Shown piece by piece: positions 8,660-18,024 of a stretch of 64,000 nt of DNA; position 1 is the first letter of the stretch, and each line of letters begins with the position of its first letter. The DNA comes from Actinomadura xylanilytica (GTDB lineage Bacteria; Actinomycetota; Actinomycetes; Streptosporangiales; Streptosporangiaceae): the NCBI RefSeq assembly GCF_030283145.1, contig NZ_JASNWE010000001.1, positions 804,690 through 868,689 of the forward strand. Direction: 5' to 3'. The position numbers were made by a program, and so were the translations under genes. A model generated the notes under the pieces. It was given only the letters and a program-made list of their open reading frames with translations, was not told where the DNA came from and did not search any database.

Positions 8660-9973
8660 CTAGCAGTCGATGCAGCAGCAGCCACAGCATTCGCACCCGC
8701 AGCCGTCACATCCGCAGCCGTCACAGCCTGAGCAGCCTGAGCAGTCGGGGCAGTCGCAGCCGCCATCGCAGGCACGGCTGCACCAGCAGCGGTCCGAGCA
8801 GTCCTGGCCGTGGTGCTTGCTCCACTCCGGCTGGAAGACCCCGCACGTCATGCAGACCACGGTGCCGGTGAAGCACGGAAGCGGGAATCCCGGCCGCTGG
8901 CCGGAAGGCCCATGCCCGGAGCCCCCACCGCCCGGACCTCCCCAGCCGCCGCCTCCGCCGCCCCAGCCGCCATCGCCGCCGCCCCAGCCGCTTCCGTCGC
9001 CTCCGGGCGGCGGCTGCGCCCCCTGCTGGGGCTGCTGCGGGTAGGGCCCCTGCGGCGGGTACGGGCCCTGCTGGGGATACGGGCTGTGCTGCGGGTACTG
9101 GCCGGGCGGGGGGCCTCCCGGGTATCCGGCGAAGACGCGGTCGACCGAGCGGCGCACCTCGCGTCCGAGCAGCGCCCGGACGAGCGCCGGGCTCTCCAGC
9201 TCGAGGTCGGCGAGCGCGAGCCGCAGCCCGTGCAGCGCGTCGTCGCAGTGCCGGCGCGCCTCGGCCGGGCCGGTGCCGGTGGCCACGAGCGGGTTGAACG
9301 CGCCCGCCGCCAGGTCGGGCCGGACGTCCTCGACCGCGTCGATCAGGTGCGCGAGGCGGCCGAAGAAGCGGCCCGCCTCGGCCAGGGACTCGGCGTTGTG
9401 CTCCTTGCCCGCCAGCACCGCGGTGTGCGCGAACACCGCGGCGACCGCCGTCTCGGTCGGCTCGGTCAGCTCCAGCAGCCCGAGCCCGCCCGCCGCCTCC
9501 AGCGCGCCCTGCCGCGCGATCGCCGCGCGCAGCACGGCCGGGTCGAAGCCCACCGCCGCGCCCGTCCGGCCGCCGGCGGCGTCCCAGCGCCCGGCCATCC
9601 GCCCGGCCGCCGAGGCGACGAGCCGGCGCGCGTACGGGCCGTCGCCGTCGGCCACGTGGTCCCGCGTCTTGCCCGCCGCGAGCAGCAGGGACGTCGCGGC
9701 GGCGAGCTGGGCGCCCTCGGCGCGGGCCGTGACCACCTCGGCACCCTTCATCCCGCGCAGCGCGCAGCGCCCGGCCTTGCGGCGCGGCGACCGGTCCGGG
9801 CGCTGCGCCTCGACCAGGACCGACACCAGCAGCCCGTCGTAGTTGGTGACCAGCCGGGCCGCCTGCCCGTGCTCGTCGCGCAGCGTCAGGCACAGCCCGC
9901 ACAGGTGCGCCATCCAGTCCTTGAAGAGCGTCCCGCACAGGCCGTGCCGGCACGGCCTGACGACTCCGAACAC
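8660..9973 (-). CDS. DUF5685 family protein with a 22-cysteine C-terminal tail
   Basis: 437 residues in three parts. Residues 1-290 are an alpha-helical DUF5685 domain beginning with paired cysteines (CRHGLC and HLCGLC). Residues about 290-365 are a Tyr/Pro/Gln-rich then Gly/Trp-rich linker (repeats like YPQQGPYP and GGGWGG). The last 70 residues hold 22 cysteines in CxC, CxxC and CC patterns, ending CCIDC. No signal peptide is seen, so the tail is probably cytoplasmic and binds metal or an Fe-S centre. The family's function is unknown. It follows the XRE-TPR regulator by 10 bp and is probably co-transcribed with it. Confidence 0.85.
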   Translation of the reverse strand: MFGVVRPCRHGLCGTLFKDWMAHLCGLCLTLRDEHGQAARLVTNYDGLLVSVLVEAQRPDRSPRRKAGRCALRGMKGAEVVTARAEGAQLAAATSLLLAAGKTRDHVADGDGPYARRLVASAAGRMAGRWDAAGGRTGAAVGFDPAVLRAAIARQGALEAAGGLGLLELTEPTETAVAAVFAHTAVLAGKEHNAESLAEAGRFFGRLAHLIDAVEDVRPDLAAGAFNPLVATGTGPAEARRHCDDALHGLRLALADLELESPALVRALLGREVRRSVDRVFAGYPGGPPPGQYPQHSPYPQQGPYPPQGPYPQQPQQGAQPPPGGDGSGWGGGDGGWGGGGGGWGGPGGGGSGHGPSGQRPGFPLPCFTGTVVCMTCGVFQPEWSKHHGQDCSDRCWCSRACDGGCDCPDCSGCSGCDGCGCDGCGCECCGCCCIDC

Positions 9974-9983
9974 GTCCCGTCCC

Positions 9984-11354
9984 TCAGACGCCGGCGCAGG
10001 TCAGCGCGCGCCGGTACGCCGACAGCCGCGGCCCCTCGTCGCCACCGGTCTCGGCGAGCACCTCGGCGAGGTCGAACCACGCCTGCGCCGCCTCCCGCGA
10101 CGACTCCATCTTCTCCAGATGGGTCGCGGCCCCGGCGAGCGCCTCGACGGCGCGGTCGCGGCGGCCGAGCCGCACCGACGCCTCACCGAGGACGGTCAGC
10201 GCACCGGCGGTGGCCCGCCGCGGCGCGCCGCCGAGCAGGTCCATCGCCTCCTCGGCGAGCCGGACCGCCTCGGCCGGGCGGCCGAGCGCGTTCTCGGCGC
10301 GGGCCAGCTCGGTCAGGCACCGGGCGACGTCGATCTCTCCGGCCGCGCTCGCGTCGGCCTCGCCGCGCACCCGGGCCAGCAGCTCGCGGGCGCGTCCGGA
10401 CTGGTCGGGACGGGCGCGCAGCAGCAGCCCCGCGTAACCGACGCGCAGCCGGTTCAAGCCCCGCGGGTCGGCCCCGCCCTCATCAAACGGCTCCCCGGCC
10501 CCGGCCCCGGCGGGCCCGACCGCCTCCTCCGCCGCCCCGACGACGTCGTCGCCGGCCAGCGCCAGCGCGCGTTCGGCGAGCGCGACGCCCTCCTCGTACT
10601 CGCCGCGGACCTCCGCGACGTAGGCGGCCTCCCAGTACGCAGCCATCCGCGCGCGGTCGCTGCCGATCCGCTCGGCCCGTTCGACGAGCTGCGCCGCGAG
10701 CTGCCGGGCCCGCACCAGGTCGCCCCGGCCGATGAACGCGGCCAGCAGCGCCGCGCCGAGGTCGATCGCCGCGTCGGTGGCGTCGGCGCCCGTCGCGATG
10801 AGGTGGCGCAGCGCCCCCTCGGCCACCTGGACGGCGGCGCTGATGTCGCCGCGCTCGCGCAGGCAGCGGCTCAGCGCGACGTGCACCTTGGCCCAGTGGT
10901 CCAGGTCGGCCTCGGCGGAGGCCGCCTCGGTCAGCTCGCGCAGGCCGCCGATCGCGTCCTCCAGCTCGCCGGCCGCCTCCTGCGCGAGCGCGTAGCCCCA
11001 CCGCGCCTGGTGCAGCATCTCGGGCAGCGCGACCGCGTCGGCGCTGGCGAGCACCTCGGCGTACCTGGCGCGGGCCTCGCCGGCCGCGCCGTTGCGCAGC
11101 GCGATCTCGGCGTAGTCCAGGGTCACCCGCAGCTCGTCCACGACGTCCTCGCTGACGCCGCTGACCAGGTACGTCGCCGAGCAGTTCAGCTTGACCGCGA
11201 GCAGGTCCACCACGCTCGGCGCGGGCACCCGCTTGTCGCTCTCGATCAGTGAGATATAGCTGTCGGACAGCTCGGGGAAGGCGAGCTGGGCCTGGCTCAC
11301 ACCCTGCCGGATGCGCAGGGCCCTGATCCGCTGCCCCAGTGTCTCCCGGTCCAT
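9984..11354 (-). CDS. XRE-family regulator with TPR-like helical repeats
   Basis: 456 residues. The N-terminal helix-turn-helix (about residues 1-60: LGQRIRALRIRQG, then SDSYISLIESDKR) is followed by about ten helical pairs of TPR character, as in actinobacterial regulators that sense a small molecule or peptide. ATG start. It ends 10 bp before the DUF5685 gene and starts 15 bp after the PucR-type HTH gene, so the three genes look like one operon. The ligand is unknown. Confidence 0.85.
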   Translation of the reverse strand: MDRETLGQRIRALRIRQGVSQAQLAFPELSDSYISLIESDKRVPAPSVVDLLAVKLNCSATYLVSGVSEDVVDELRVTLDYAEIALRNGAAGEARARYAEVLASADAVALPEMLHQARWGYALAQEAAGELEDAIGGLRELTEAASAEADLDHWAKVHVALSRCLRERGDISAAVQVAEGALRHLIATGADATDAAIDLGAALLAAFIGRGDLVRARQLAAQLVERAERIGSDRARMAAYWEAAYVAEVRGEYEEGVALAERALALAGDDVVGAAEEAVGPAGAGAGEPFDEGGADPRGLNRLRVGYAGLLLRARPDQSGRARELLARVRGEADASAAGEIDVARCLTELARAENALGRPAEAVRLAEEAMDLLGGAPRRATAGALTVLGEASVRLGRRDRAVEALAGAATHLEKMESSREAAQAWFDLAEVLAETGGDEGPRLSAYRRALTCAGV

Positions 11355-11369
11355 CGTTTGACCACCCGC

Positions 11370-11738
11370 CTACGAGGTTCTCGCCGGGCGCACGGCGCGC
11401 AGGGCGAGGAAGAAGTCGACTCGATCTTCCAGTGTGCCGAGGTCGCGGCCCGTTAGGTCCTCGATCCGGCGAATTCGGTACCTAAGCGTGTTCACGTGGA
11501 CGTGCAGCCTGGCCGCGGTCGTGCTCCAGGACCCGGAGCAGGACAGGAAGACCTCCAGCGTGTGCAGCAGCGCGGCGCGGCGCGCGCTGTCGTACTCCTC
11601 CAGCGGCCCGAGCATCCGGTCGCGGAACGACGAGCGCGTCCCCTCGGGCACCGAGGCCAGCAGCGACGCGTACGAGTCGGCGCCCGGCACGCCGCGCGGA
11701 AGCCCCTCGTCACCGCTCGCGCCCGCCGAGTCTCGCAT
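11370..11738 (-). CDS. Short PucR/CdaR-type helix-turn-helix protein (C-terminal domain only)
   Basis: About 122 residues from the ATG at 11738 (TTG and GTG codons lie just upstream). Residues about 40-115 match the C-terminal PucR HTH: LLHTLEVFLSC, then ARLHVHVNTLRYRIRRIE, then LTGRDLGTLEDRVDFFLALR. Full PucR proteins have over 400 residues with N-terminal sensor and GGDEF-like parts, all absent here. It is divergent from uraH, which fits a purine-catabolism regulator, but also sits 15 bp before the XRE gene. It may be a reduced functional regulator or a remnant. Confidence 0.7.
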   Translation of the reverse strand: MRDSAGASGDEGLPRGVPGADSYASLLASVPEGTRSSFRDRMLGPLEEYDSARRAALLHTLEVFLSCSGSWSTTAARLHVHVNTLRYRIRRIEDLTGRDLGTLEDRVDFFLALRAVRPARTS

Positions 11739-11828
11739 TCGCACCAAGGCAGGCTATAGCGGTTCGATCTCGGCACGGGGCGCAGGCCTGGCGAACCCGC
11801 CGGGCGGACGGGCTGGTGTACTTGCGCC

Positions 11829-12161
11829 ATGACCGTATCCACGCACGTTCTCGACACGCATCGCGGGAGCCCGGCGCCGGCGGTCCCGGTGCGGCTCGAC
11901 CGTCACGACGGGGAGTCCTGGCGCCCGGTCCAGGAGGGGGAGACCGACGGGCGCGGGCGCTGGACGGCCGCCGGCGGCGCGGGCTCCGAGCCCGGGACCT
12001 ACCGGCTCCGGTTCGGCACCGGCCCCTACTTCTCCGGAATCGGGACCGACACTTACTACCCCGAGGTCGTCGTCGTCTTCACCGTCCCGGCGGGCAGCGG
12101 GCACCACCACGTCCCCCTGCTGCTCAGTCCGTTCGGCTACTCCACCTACCGGGGCGACTGA
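11829..12161 (+). CDS. uraH: 5-hydroxyisourate hydrolase (transthyretin-like)
   Basis: A 110-residue protein with both family signatures: N-terminal STHVLDTHRGSPA and C-terminal HHHVPLLLSPFGYSTYRGD (catalytic His and the closing YRG motif). It hydrolyses 5-hydroxyisourate to OHCU in urate breakdown. Length is normal. A purine-type NCS2 permease and a glycerate kinase follow on the same strand, and a PucR-type HTH gene is divergent; together these suggest purine use. No uricase or OHCU decarboxylase is in the window. Confidence 0.95.
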   Translation: MTVSTHVLDTHRGSPAPAVPVRLDRHDGESWRPVQEGETDGRGRWTAAGGAGSEPGTYRLRFGTGPYFSGIGTDTYYPEVVVVFTVPAGSGHHHVPLLLSPFGYSTYRGD

Positions 12162-12330
12162 GCGGGCGGCCGAGCAGCGCCATAAAGCTCCACGAACCAG
12201 CACGGATCCGACACGACGGCCCCTGGAGGGCCGTTTCGACCACAACGGGTCATGGGCAGCTAATCTGTGCACGCCTTTTTCGAGATCACCGCCTGTGCGT
12301 GATCATGCTGCTGGATTCGGAGCGCGCGTC

Positions 12331-13779
12331 ATGTCGCACGTCACTACCGCCGAGCCCGGGGACGCCCCACCGCCTCAGGGCCCTCGCAACCCCCTGGACC
12401 GGTTCTTCGACCTGACCGGGCGCCGGACCAGCGTCGGGCGGGAGGTGCGCGGCGGCGTCACGACGTTCTTCGCGATGGCCTACATCATCCTGCTGAACCC
12501 GATCATCTTGGGCGGGGCCAAGGACGTCAACGAGGCGACGCTGTCGATCCCGCAGCTCACCACGATGACGGCGCTGTCGGCGGCGATCACCACGATCATC
12601 ATGGGCCTGGTCGGGAACGTGCCGCTCGCGCTGGCCGCGGGGCTCGGCATCAACGCGGTCGTCGCCTTCCAGGCGGCGCCGGTGATGACCTGGCCGCAGG
12701 CGATGGGGCTGGTGGTGATCGAGGGGTTCGTGATCGTCCTGCTGGCCCTCACCGGGGTGCGCGAACGGATCATGAACGCGATCCCGCTGGCGCTCAAGCA
12801 CGCGATCGCGGTCGGCATCGGCTGCTTCATCGCGCTGGTCGGGCTGGTGGACGCGGGCTTCGTGACCTCCAAGACGGAGAGCCCGCCGCTCGCCCTCGGC
12901 ACCGGCGGCCACCTGGAGACCTGGCCGGCGCTGGTGTTCGCGGTCACGCTGCTGCTGATGATCGTGCTGTACGTGCGGCGGGTGCCCGGCGCGATCCTGA
13001 TCAGCATCGTGGTCGGCACCGTCCTGGCAGTGATCATCGAGAGCACGGCCTCGCTCCCCGACAACGGCTGGGGCGTGGTGACGCCCGCGATGCCGGAGAA
13101 GCTGTTCGCCGCCCCCGACTTCGGGCTGCTCGGCGAGGTCGACCTGTTCGGCGGGTTCGGCCGGGCCGGGGTCGTCACCGCGCTGGTCGTGCTGTTCACC
13201 CTGGTGCTGTCGGGGTTCTTCGACGCGATGGGCACCATCCTCGGCGTCAGCGACGAGGCCGGCCTGGTGGACGAGCGCGGGCAGGTGCCCCGGCTCGGCC
13301 GGATCCTGTCGGTGGACGGCGTCTCGGCCGCGCTCGGCGGCGTGACCAGCTCCTCGGCCAACACTGTGTTCGTGGAATCGGCGGCCGGCGTGGGCGAGGG
13401 CGCCCGCACCGGGCTGGCCAACCTCGCGACCGGCGCGCTGTTCACGGTCACCCTGTTCCTCACCCCGCTCGCCGAGGTGGTGCCGGCGCAGGCCGCCGCC
13501 CCCGCGCTGGTCGTGGTCGGCGCGCTGATGATGGCGCAGGTCGCCAAGCTCGACTGGAGCGACCTCGGGATCGCGATCCCGGCGTTCCTCACCATCGTGT
13601 TCATGCCGTTCACCTACTCGATCACCAACGGGATCGGCGCCGGGCTGATCGCCTACAGCGTGATCCAGGCGGCCCGCGGCCGGTGGCGGCAGACGCACTG
13701 GCTGCTGTGGATCATCTCGGTGGTGTTCGTCCTGTACTTCGGGCTGAACGTGGTCGAGCGGGCCCTCGGCGTGAAGTAG
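12331..13779 (+). CDS. NCS2 family nucleobase permease (AzgA/PbuG-like)
   Basis: About 482 residues from the ATG at 12331 (a GTG at 12295 is the alternative). Twelve or more membrane segments are visible. The family motif ALAAGLGINAVVAF lies in the first third and a TSSSANTVFVESAAGVGEG motif, typical of the AzgA hypoxanthine/adenine/guanine branch, in the last third. It imports a purine base with protons. It follows uraH by 169 bp, so it may have its own promoter. Start choice is uncertain because both candidates have weak ribosome sites. Confidence 0.9.
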   Translation: MSHVTTAEPGDAPPPQGPRNPLDRFFDLTGRRTSVGREVRGGVTTFFAMAYIILLNPIILGGAKDVNEATLSIPQLTTMTALSAAITTIIMGLVGNVPLALAAGLGINAVVAFQAAPVMTWPQAMGLVVIEGFVIVLLALTGVRERIMNAIPLALKHAIAVGIGCFIALVGLVDAGFVTSKTESPPLALGTGGHLETWPALVFAVTLLLMIVLYVRRVPGAILISIVVGTVLAVIIESTASLPDNGWGVVTPAMPEKLFAAPDFGLLGEVDLFGGFGRAGVVTALVVLFTLVLSGFFDAMGTILGVSDEAGLVDERGQVPRLGRILSVDGVSAALGGVTSSSANTVFVESAAGVGEGARTGLANLATGALFTVTLFLTPLAEVVPAQAAAPALVVVGALMMAQVAKLDWSDLGIAIPAFLTIVFMPFTYSITNGIGAGLIAYSVIQAARGRWRQTHWLLWIISVVFVLYFGLNVVERALGVK

Positions 13780-13887
13780 TCCCGGATCGCGGCGCCCGCT
13801 CTCGCGGAATGGGAAGTCTCGGGGGCCGTTCGGGTGTCAAATAGTGCCGTCATGGCGTAAGCAGAAGGTAGGACCTTACCTCCCGGC

Positions 13888-15099
13888 GTGAAAGGCGTGG
13901 CTGTGGTGTCCGCGGACTCTCCCCCCGACCGGCCCCCGCCGCCGGTCCCGGCCCCCCCGGTCCCGGCGCCGCGCGGTCACGTCCTGCTCGCGCCCGACCG
14001 GTTCGAGGGCGCGCTGACCGCGGCGCAGGTCGCCCGGCACCTCGCCGCCGGGCTGCGCCGGGCCCGGCCCGGCGTCCCGCTGGTGGAGCTGCCGGTGGCC
14101 GATGGCGGCGACGGCACCGCCGAGGCCGCGATCGCAGCGGGCTGGCGGCGGGTCGAGGTGGAGGTGTGCGGGCCGATCGGCCGCCCGGTCACCGCGGCGC
14201 TGGCGCTGAACGGCCGCAGCGCGGTGGTGGAGCTGGCCGAGGCGTCCGGCGTGCGCCGGCTCCCGGACGGCCGGCCCCGCCCGATGGTCGCCTCCAGCGT
14301 CGGCACCGGGCAGCTCATCGCGCACGCGGTGCGGCTCGGCGCCCGGCGGATCGTGCTGGGCCTCGGCGGCGGCGCCTGCGCCGACGGCGGCGCGGGCCTG
14401 GTGCAGGGCCTCGGCGGCCGGCTGCTGGACGCCCTCGGCAAGGACCTGCCGCCCGGCGGCGCGGCGCTCCGCTCGCTGCACCGGCTCGACCTGCGCGGGC
14501 TGCCCGACCTGTCGGGCGTCCGGGTGGTGGTGGCCGGCGACGCCGCCGGGCCGCTGCTCGGCCGCGCCGGGGCCGCCGCGGCCGGCGCGCGGCGGGGCAC
14601 CACCCGCGAGGAGGCGCGCGCACTGGAGGCGGGGCTGCGCCGGTGGGCCGACCTCGCCGAGGCCGCCTCCCGCCGGACGGCCCGCGACCTGCCGGGGGCC
14701 GGGACGGCGGGCGGGGTCGGGTTCGCCGCGCTGGCGTTCCTCGGTGCCACGGTGGAGCCCGGCGCGTCCCTCATGCTCGACCTGCTCGGCTTCGCCGACA
14801 AGGCGCGCGGCGCGCTGCTGGTGGTCACCGGCGAGGGCGTGCTGGACGCCCAGTCGCTGCGCGGCCGGGCGCCGATCGGGGTGGCGCGCGCCGCCGCGCG
14901 GGCGGGCGCGCCGGTCGTCGCGGTGACGGCGCGGCGCGGGCTGACCGGCGAGCAGCTCCGCAAGGCCCGCATCCAGGCCGTCTACACGCTGGCCGACATC
15001 GAGCGCGACCCCGACCGCAGCGGGCGGCGCGCGGGCCCGCTGCTCGAGCAGCTCACCGTGGCGATCGCCGACGAATGGCTGCCGCCGGCGCGGCACTGA
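13888..15099 (+). CDS. Glycerate kinase (GlxK/GarK family)
   Basis: Up to 403 residues. The first 30 are a Pro-rich leader, so a later GTG (13900 or 13909) is also possible; the domain begins at HVLLAPDRFEGALTA. Seen are ADGGDGTAEAA, VELAEASG and the glycine-rich LGLGGGACADGGAGLVQGLG. It phosphorylates D-glycerate, the exit step of glyoxylate made from allantoin. In enteric bacteria this gene also sits with allantoin genes, so its place after uraH and the nucleobase permease supports a purine-to-glycerate route. It is usually near 370 residues. Confidence 0.9.
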   Translation: MKGVAVVSADSPPDRPPPPVPAPPVPAPRGHVLLAPDRFEGALTAAQVARHLAAGLRRARPGVPLVELPVADGGDGTAEAAIAAGWRRVEVEVCGPIGRPVTAALALNGRSAVVELAEASGVRRLPDGRPRPMVASSVGTGQLIAHAVRLGARRIVLGLGGGACADGGAGLVQGLGGRLLDALGKDLPPGGAALRSLHRLDLRGLPDLSGVRVVVAGDAAGPLLGRAGAAAAGARRGTTREEARALEAGLRRWADLAEAASRRTARDLPGAGTAGGVGFAALAFLGATVEPGASLMLDLLGFADKARGALLVVTGEGVLDAQSLRGRAPIGVARAAARAGAPVVAVTARRGLTGEQLRKARIQAVYTLADIERDPDRSGRRAGPLLEQLTVAIADEWLPPARH

Positions 15100-15234
15100 C
15101 CCCGGCGGGATCGTTCCACCAAAGATCGCCTGGTTTCCGGCCTTCCGGCTGTCCATCCGAGTACGATTCGGCCCCAAAGGCACCGGCCCCCCGGGCGCGG
15201 ACGACTCCAGAGCGGCACCACGCGGAGGACCGAC

Positions 15235-16044
15235 ATGGCGGACGAGCGGTACAACTGGGCCTCACTCGGGATCGACACCACCAAGCCGAGCATCGCCCGC
15301 ACCTACGACGTCGTGCTGCGCGGCAAGGACAACTTCGAGGTCGACCGGGCGTTCGTCGACCAGATCGTCAAGGTCGTCCCCGAGATCTACGACGTGGCCG
15401 CCTACAACCGCCAGGTGCTCGGCCGCGGGGTGCGGTACCTCACCGAGGAGGCCGGGCTCCGGCAGTTCCTCGACCTCGGCTCCGGGCTGCCCACCGTGCA
15501 GAACACCCACCAGGTCGCACAGGCGTCCGCCGCCGACGTGCGGGTGGTGTACGTCGACAACGACCCGATCGTGCTGGCGCACGGCCGCGCACTGCTGGCC
15601 GAGAACGACCGGACCACGGTGGTCACCGCCGACGTCCGCAGGCCCGAGGAGATCCTCGCCGACCCCGAGGTCCGCCGCCTGATCGACTTCGACCGGCCGG
15701 TCGGGCTGATGCTGGTCGGCATCCTGCACCACCTGCACGACGACGAGGGACCGCAGCGCATCGTCGACACCCTGATGGACGCGGTGCCGTCCGGCAGCCA
15801 CCTTTTCGTCACCTGCTTCTGCGCGTCCGGCCAGGAGTCGCGGGACGCCGAGCAGCAGTACCTGGCGATGCTCGGCACCGGCCGCTTCCGCACCCCCGAC
15901 GAGATCACCGCCTACTTCGACGGGCTGGAGCTGCTGGAGCCGGGCGTGGTCGCGCTGCCGCTGTGGCGGCCCGAGGGCGAGGTGCCCGCGGAGCTGAGCG
16001 TCGGCCAGCGGCTGATGTTCGGCGGCATCGCCCGTAAGCCCTGA
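15235..16044 (+). CDS. SAM-dependent methyltransferase, DUF574 type
   Basis: 269 residues of the DUF574 S-adenosylmethionine methyltransferase family, which is greatly expanded in actinomycetes. Seen are the N-terminal family signature KPSIARTYDVVLRGKDNFEVD, the SAM loop FLDLGSGLPT (motif I), VVYVDNDPIVLAHG (motif II) and LMLVGILHHLHDDEGP (motif IV). ATG start with GGAGG upstream (15222-15228). Substrate unknown. No clear operon partner. Confidence 0.9.
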   Translation: MADERYNWASLGIDTTKPSIARTYDVVLRGKDNFEVDRAFVDQIVKVVPEIYDVAAYNRQVLGRGVRYLTEEAGLRQFLDLGSGLPTVQNTHQVAQASAADVRVVYVDNDPIVLAHGRALLAENDRTTVVTADVRRPEEILADPEVRRLIDFDRPVGLMLVGILHHLHDDEGPQRIVDTLMDAVPSGSHLFVTCFCASGQESRDAEQQYLAMLGTGRFRTPDEITAYFDGLELLEPGVVALPLWRPEGEVPAELSVGQRLMFGGIARKP

Positions 16045-16188
16045 CCCGCCCGCCCGACCGTCCACCTGAGCGGCCTTACATAGTGTCAGCGGAACGGGGA
16101 ACACCAATACACGCTGCGCATGGCCGCGAGGGACGCGCGGGCCGCACGCTGTAGGCGTACATCCTGGTCAGCGTTGACGGAGGACACC

Positions 16189-17307
16189 GTGAAGATCGGC
16201 GTTCCGCGGGAGATCAAGAATCACGAGTACCGGGTGGCGATCACCCCGGCGGGGGCGCACGAGCTCACCCGCCACGGACATGAGGTGTTCGTCGAACGGG
16301 GCGCCGGGCTCGGGTCGGCCATCCCCGACGAGGACTTCACCGACGCGGGCGCCAAGATCCTGGACGGCCCGGACGAGGTCTGGGCCGAGGGCGACCTGAT
16401 CCTCAAGGTCAAGGAGCCCATCGCCGCCGAGTACCACCGGATGCGCCGGGGCCAGACCCTGTTCACCTACCTGCATCTGGCCGCGTCCCGCGAGTGCACC
16501 GACGCGCTGCTGTCGGCCGGCGTCACCGCGATCGCGTACGAGACCGTCCAGCTCCCGAGCGGGGCACTGCCGCTGCTGGCGCCGATGTCGGAGGTGGCCG
16601 GGCGGCTCGCGCCGCAGGTCGGCGCGTACAACCTGATGGCCTCCAACGGCGGTCGCGGCGTGCTGCCGGGCGGCGTGCCCGGCGTCGCGCCGGCCCGGGT
16701 GCTGGTGATCGGCGGGGGCGTGTCCGGGCTCAACGCGGCGCAGGTCGCGGTGGGCATGGGCGCGGCGGTGACCGTCCTGGACGTCAGCGTCGACCGGCTG
16801 CGGCAGATCGACGCGATCTACCAGGGCCGGCTGCGGACCGCGGTGTCCAACGCCTACGCCCTCGACCAGGAGGCGCGCGCCGCCGACCTGGTGATCGGCG
16901 CGGTGCTGATCCCCGGCGCGCGGGCGCCCAAGCTGGTCTCCAACGACCTGGTGGCGCGGATGCGGGCCGGCTCAGTGCTGGTCGACATCGCCATCGACCA
17001 GGGCGGCTGCTTCGAGGACTCGCGGCCGACCACGCACGCCGCGCCCACCTACCGGGTGCACGAGTCGATCTTCTACTGCGTGGCCAACATGCCCGGCTCG
17101 GTGCCCACCACCTCCACCCAGGCGCTCACCAACGTCACCCTCCCCTACGCCGCCGCGATCGCGGGCCGGGGCTGGCGGGACGCGCTGCGCGCCGACCCGG
17201 CGCTCGCGCTCGGCCTCAACACCCACGGCGGCGACCTGGTCTACGACCACGTGGCCGAGGCGCACGGGCTCCCGCACGTCCCCCTGGCGGCCGTCCTCGC
17301 CGCATGA
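16189..17307 (+). CDS. ald: Alanine dehydrogenase
   Basis: 372 residues, the family's usual length. The GTG start ([17 protein letters not shown]) follows GGAGG. Lys/His substrate residues lie in the N-terminal region ([29 protein letters not shown]). The NAD-binding loop is [21 protein letters not shown], and [19 protein letters not shown] is typical of Ald. It interconverts L-alanine with pyruvate and ammonia and commonly supports nitrogen assimilation or redox balance. It ends 24 bp before the phosphatase gene. Confidence 0.95.
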   Translation: MKIGVPREIKNHEYRVAITPAGAHELTRHGHEVFVERGAGLGSAIPDEDFTDAGAKILDGPDEVWAEGDLILKVKEPIAAEYHRMRRGQTLFTYLHLAASRECTDALLSAGVTAIAYETVQLPSGALPLLAPMSEVAGRLAPQVGAYNLMASNGGRGVLPGGVPGVAPARVLVIGGGVSGLNAAQVAVGMGAAVTVLDVSVDRLRQIDAIYQGRLRTAVSNAYALDQEARAADLVIGAVLIPGARAPKLVSNDLVARMRAGSVLVDIAIDQGGCFEDSRPTTHAAPTYRVHESIFYCVANMPGSVPTTSTQALTNVTLPYAAAIAGRGWRDALRADPALALGLNTHGGDLVYDHVAEAHGLPHVPLAAVLAA

Positions 17308-17331
17308 TCGGGCCGCCCTTAGGGTGAGGGC

Positions 17332-17922
17332 ATGGGGCAACTGATCATCCTGCGGCACGGCGAGACCGAGTGGAGCCGGGCGCGCAGGCACACCGGCCGG
17401 ACCGACCTGCCGCTGACCGGACGCGGCGAAAGGCAGGCCCGCTCGCTGGCCGCGCCCATGGCGGCGCGCCGGGTCGTGCGGGTGGTGTGCAGCCCGGCCG
17501 AGCGCGCCCGCCGCACCGCCGCGCTGGCCGGGCTGAGGGTGGACGAGGCCGACCCCAACCTGTGGGAGTGGGACTACGGCGGCTACGAGGGCGTGACCAG
17601 CGAGGCCATCCGCGAGGGGCGCCCCGGCTGGCTCCTGTGGGACGACGGGGTCGTGCCCGGCGACGCCGAGCACCCGGGCGAGCCGGTGGAGCGGGTCGGC
17701 GAGCGGGTGGACGCGGTGCTCGCGCGGGTACGGCCGTACCTCGCCGAGGGCGATGTGGCCCTGGTCGCGCACGGGCACGTGCTGCGCGTCCTCACCGCGC
17801 GCTGGCTCGGGCTGGAGCCCGCCGCGGGACGGCTGTTCGCGCTCGACACCGGTACCCTGTCCACGCTCGGCACCGAGCACGACCGGCCGGTGATCACCTC
17901 GTGGAACCTGCCGCCCGGCTGA
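17332..17922 (+). CDS. Histidine phosphatase superfamily protein (phosphoglycerate-mutase-like)
   Basis: 196 residues. The catalytic RHG motif is LIILRHGETEWS; the second catalytic His is in VALVAHGHVLRVL; the acid residue region is LWEWDYGGYEG. The short length and lack of insertions fit a phosphatase of the CobC/GpmB type rather than true dPGM. It starts 24 bp after ald, so the two may be co-transcribed. Substrate unknown. Confidence 0.9.
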   Translation: MGQLIILRHGETEWSRARRHTGRTDLPLTGRGERQARSLAAPMAARRVVRVVCSPAERARRTAALAGLRVDEADPNLWEWDYGGYEGVTSEAIREGRPGWLLWDDGVVPGDAEHPGEPVERVGERVDAVLARVRPYLAEGDVALVAHGHVLRVLTARWLGLEPAAGRLFALDTGTLSTLGTEHDRPVITSWNLPPG

Positions 17923-17950
17923 GCGCGCGGGCCGGGCGGGACCGCGGGAT

Positions 17951-17971
17951 ACCATACCCCTCGGGGGTCGG
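17951..17971. promoter_or_regulatory. Candidate CsoR-type operator
   Basis: A G/C-tract dyad with core ACCCC-TC-GGGGGT (17956-17968), about 57 bp upstream of the csoR ATG. CsoR proteins bind GC-tract inverted repeats of this kind, often at their own promoter. Place and form fit autoregulation; no second copy was noticed by eye near copC. Confidence 0.5.
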
Positions 17972-18024
17972 CCCCCGTGCGGCGGCCCGCCGACCGCGGC
18001 CCCGGACCGATTGCGAGGACGACG

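Noticed and set aside
11370-11738. Sequencing truncation of a full PucR gene
   Set aside because: No further PucR-like sequence occurs upstream in any frame before uraH begins 91 bp away, so a simple frameshift cannot explain the missing N-terminal part.
16189-17307. Pyridine nucleotide transhydrogenase alpha subunit
   Set aside because: Shares the N-terminal fold, but length, the IDQGGC segment and absence of membrane helices fit alanine dehydrogenase.
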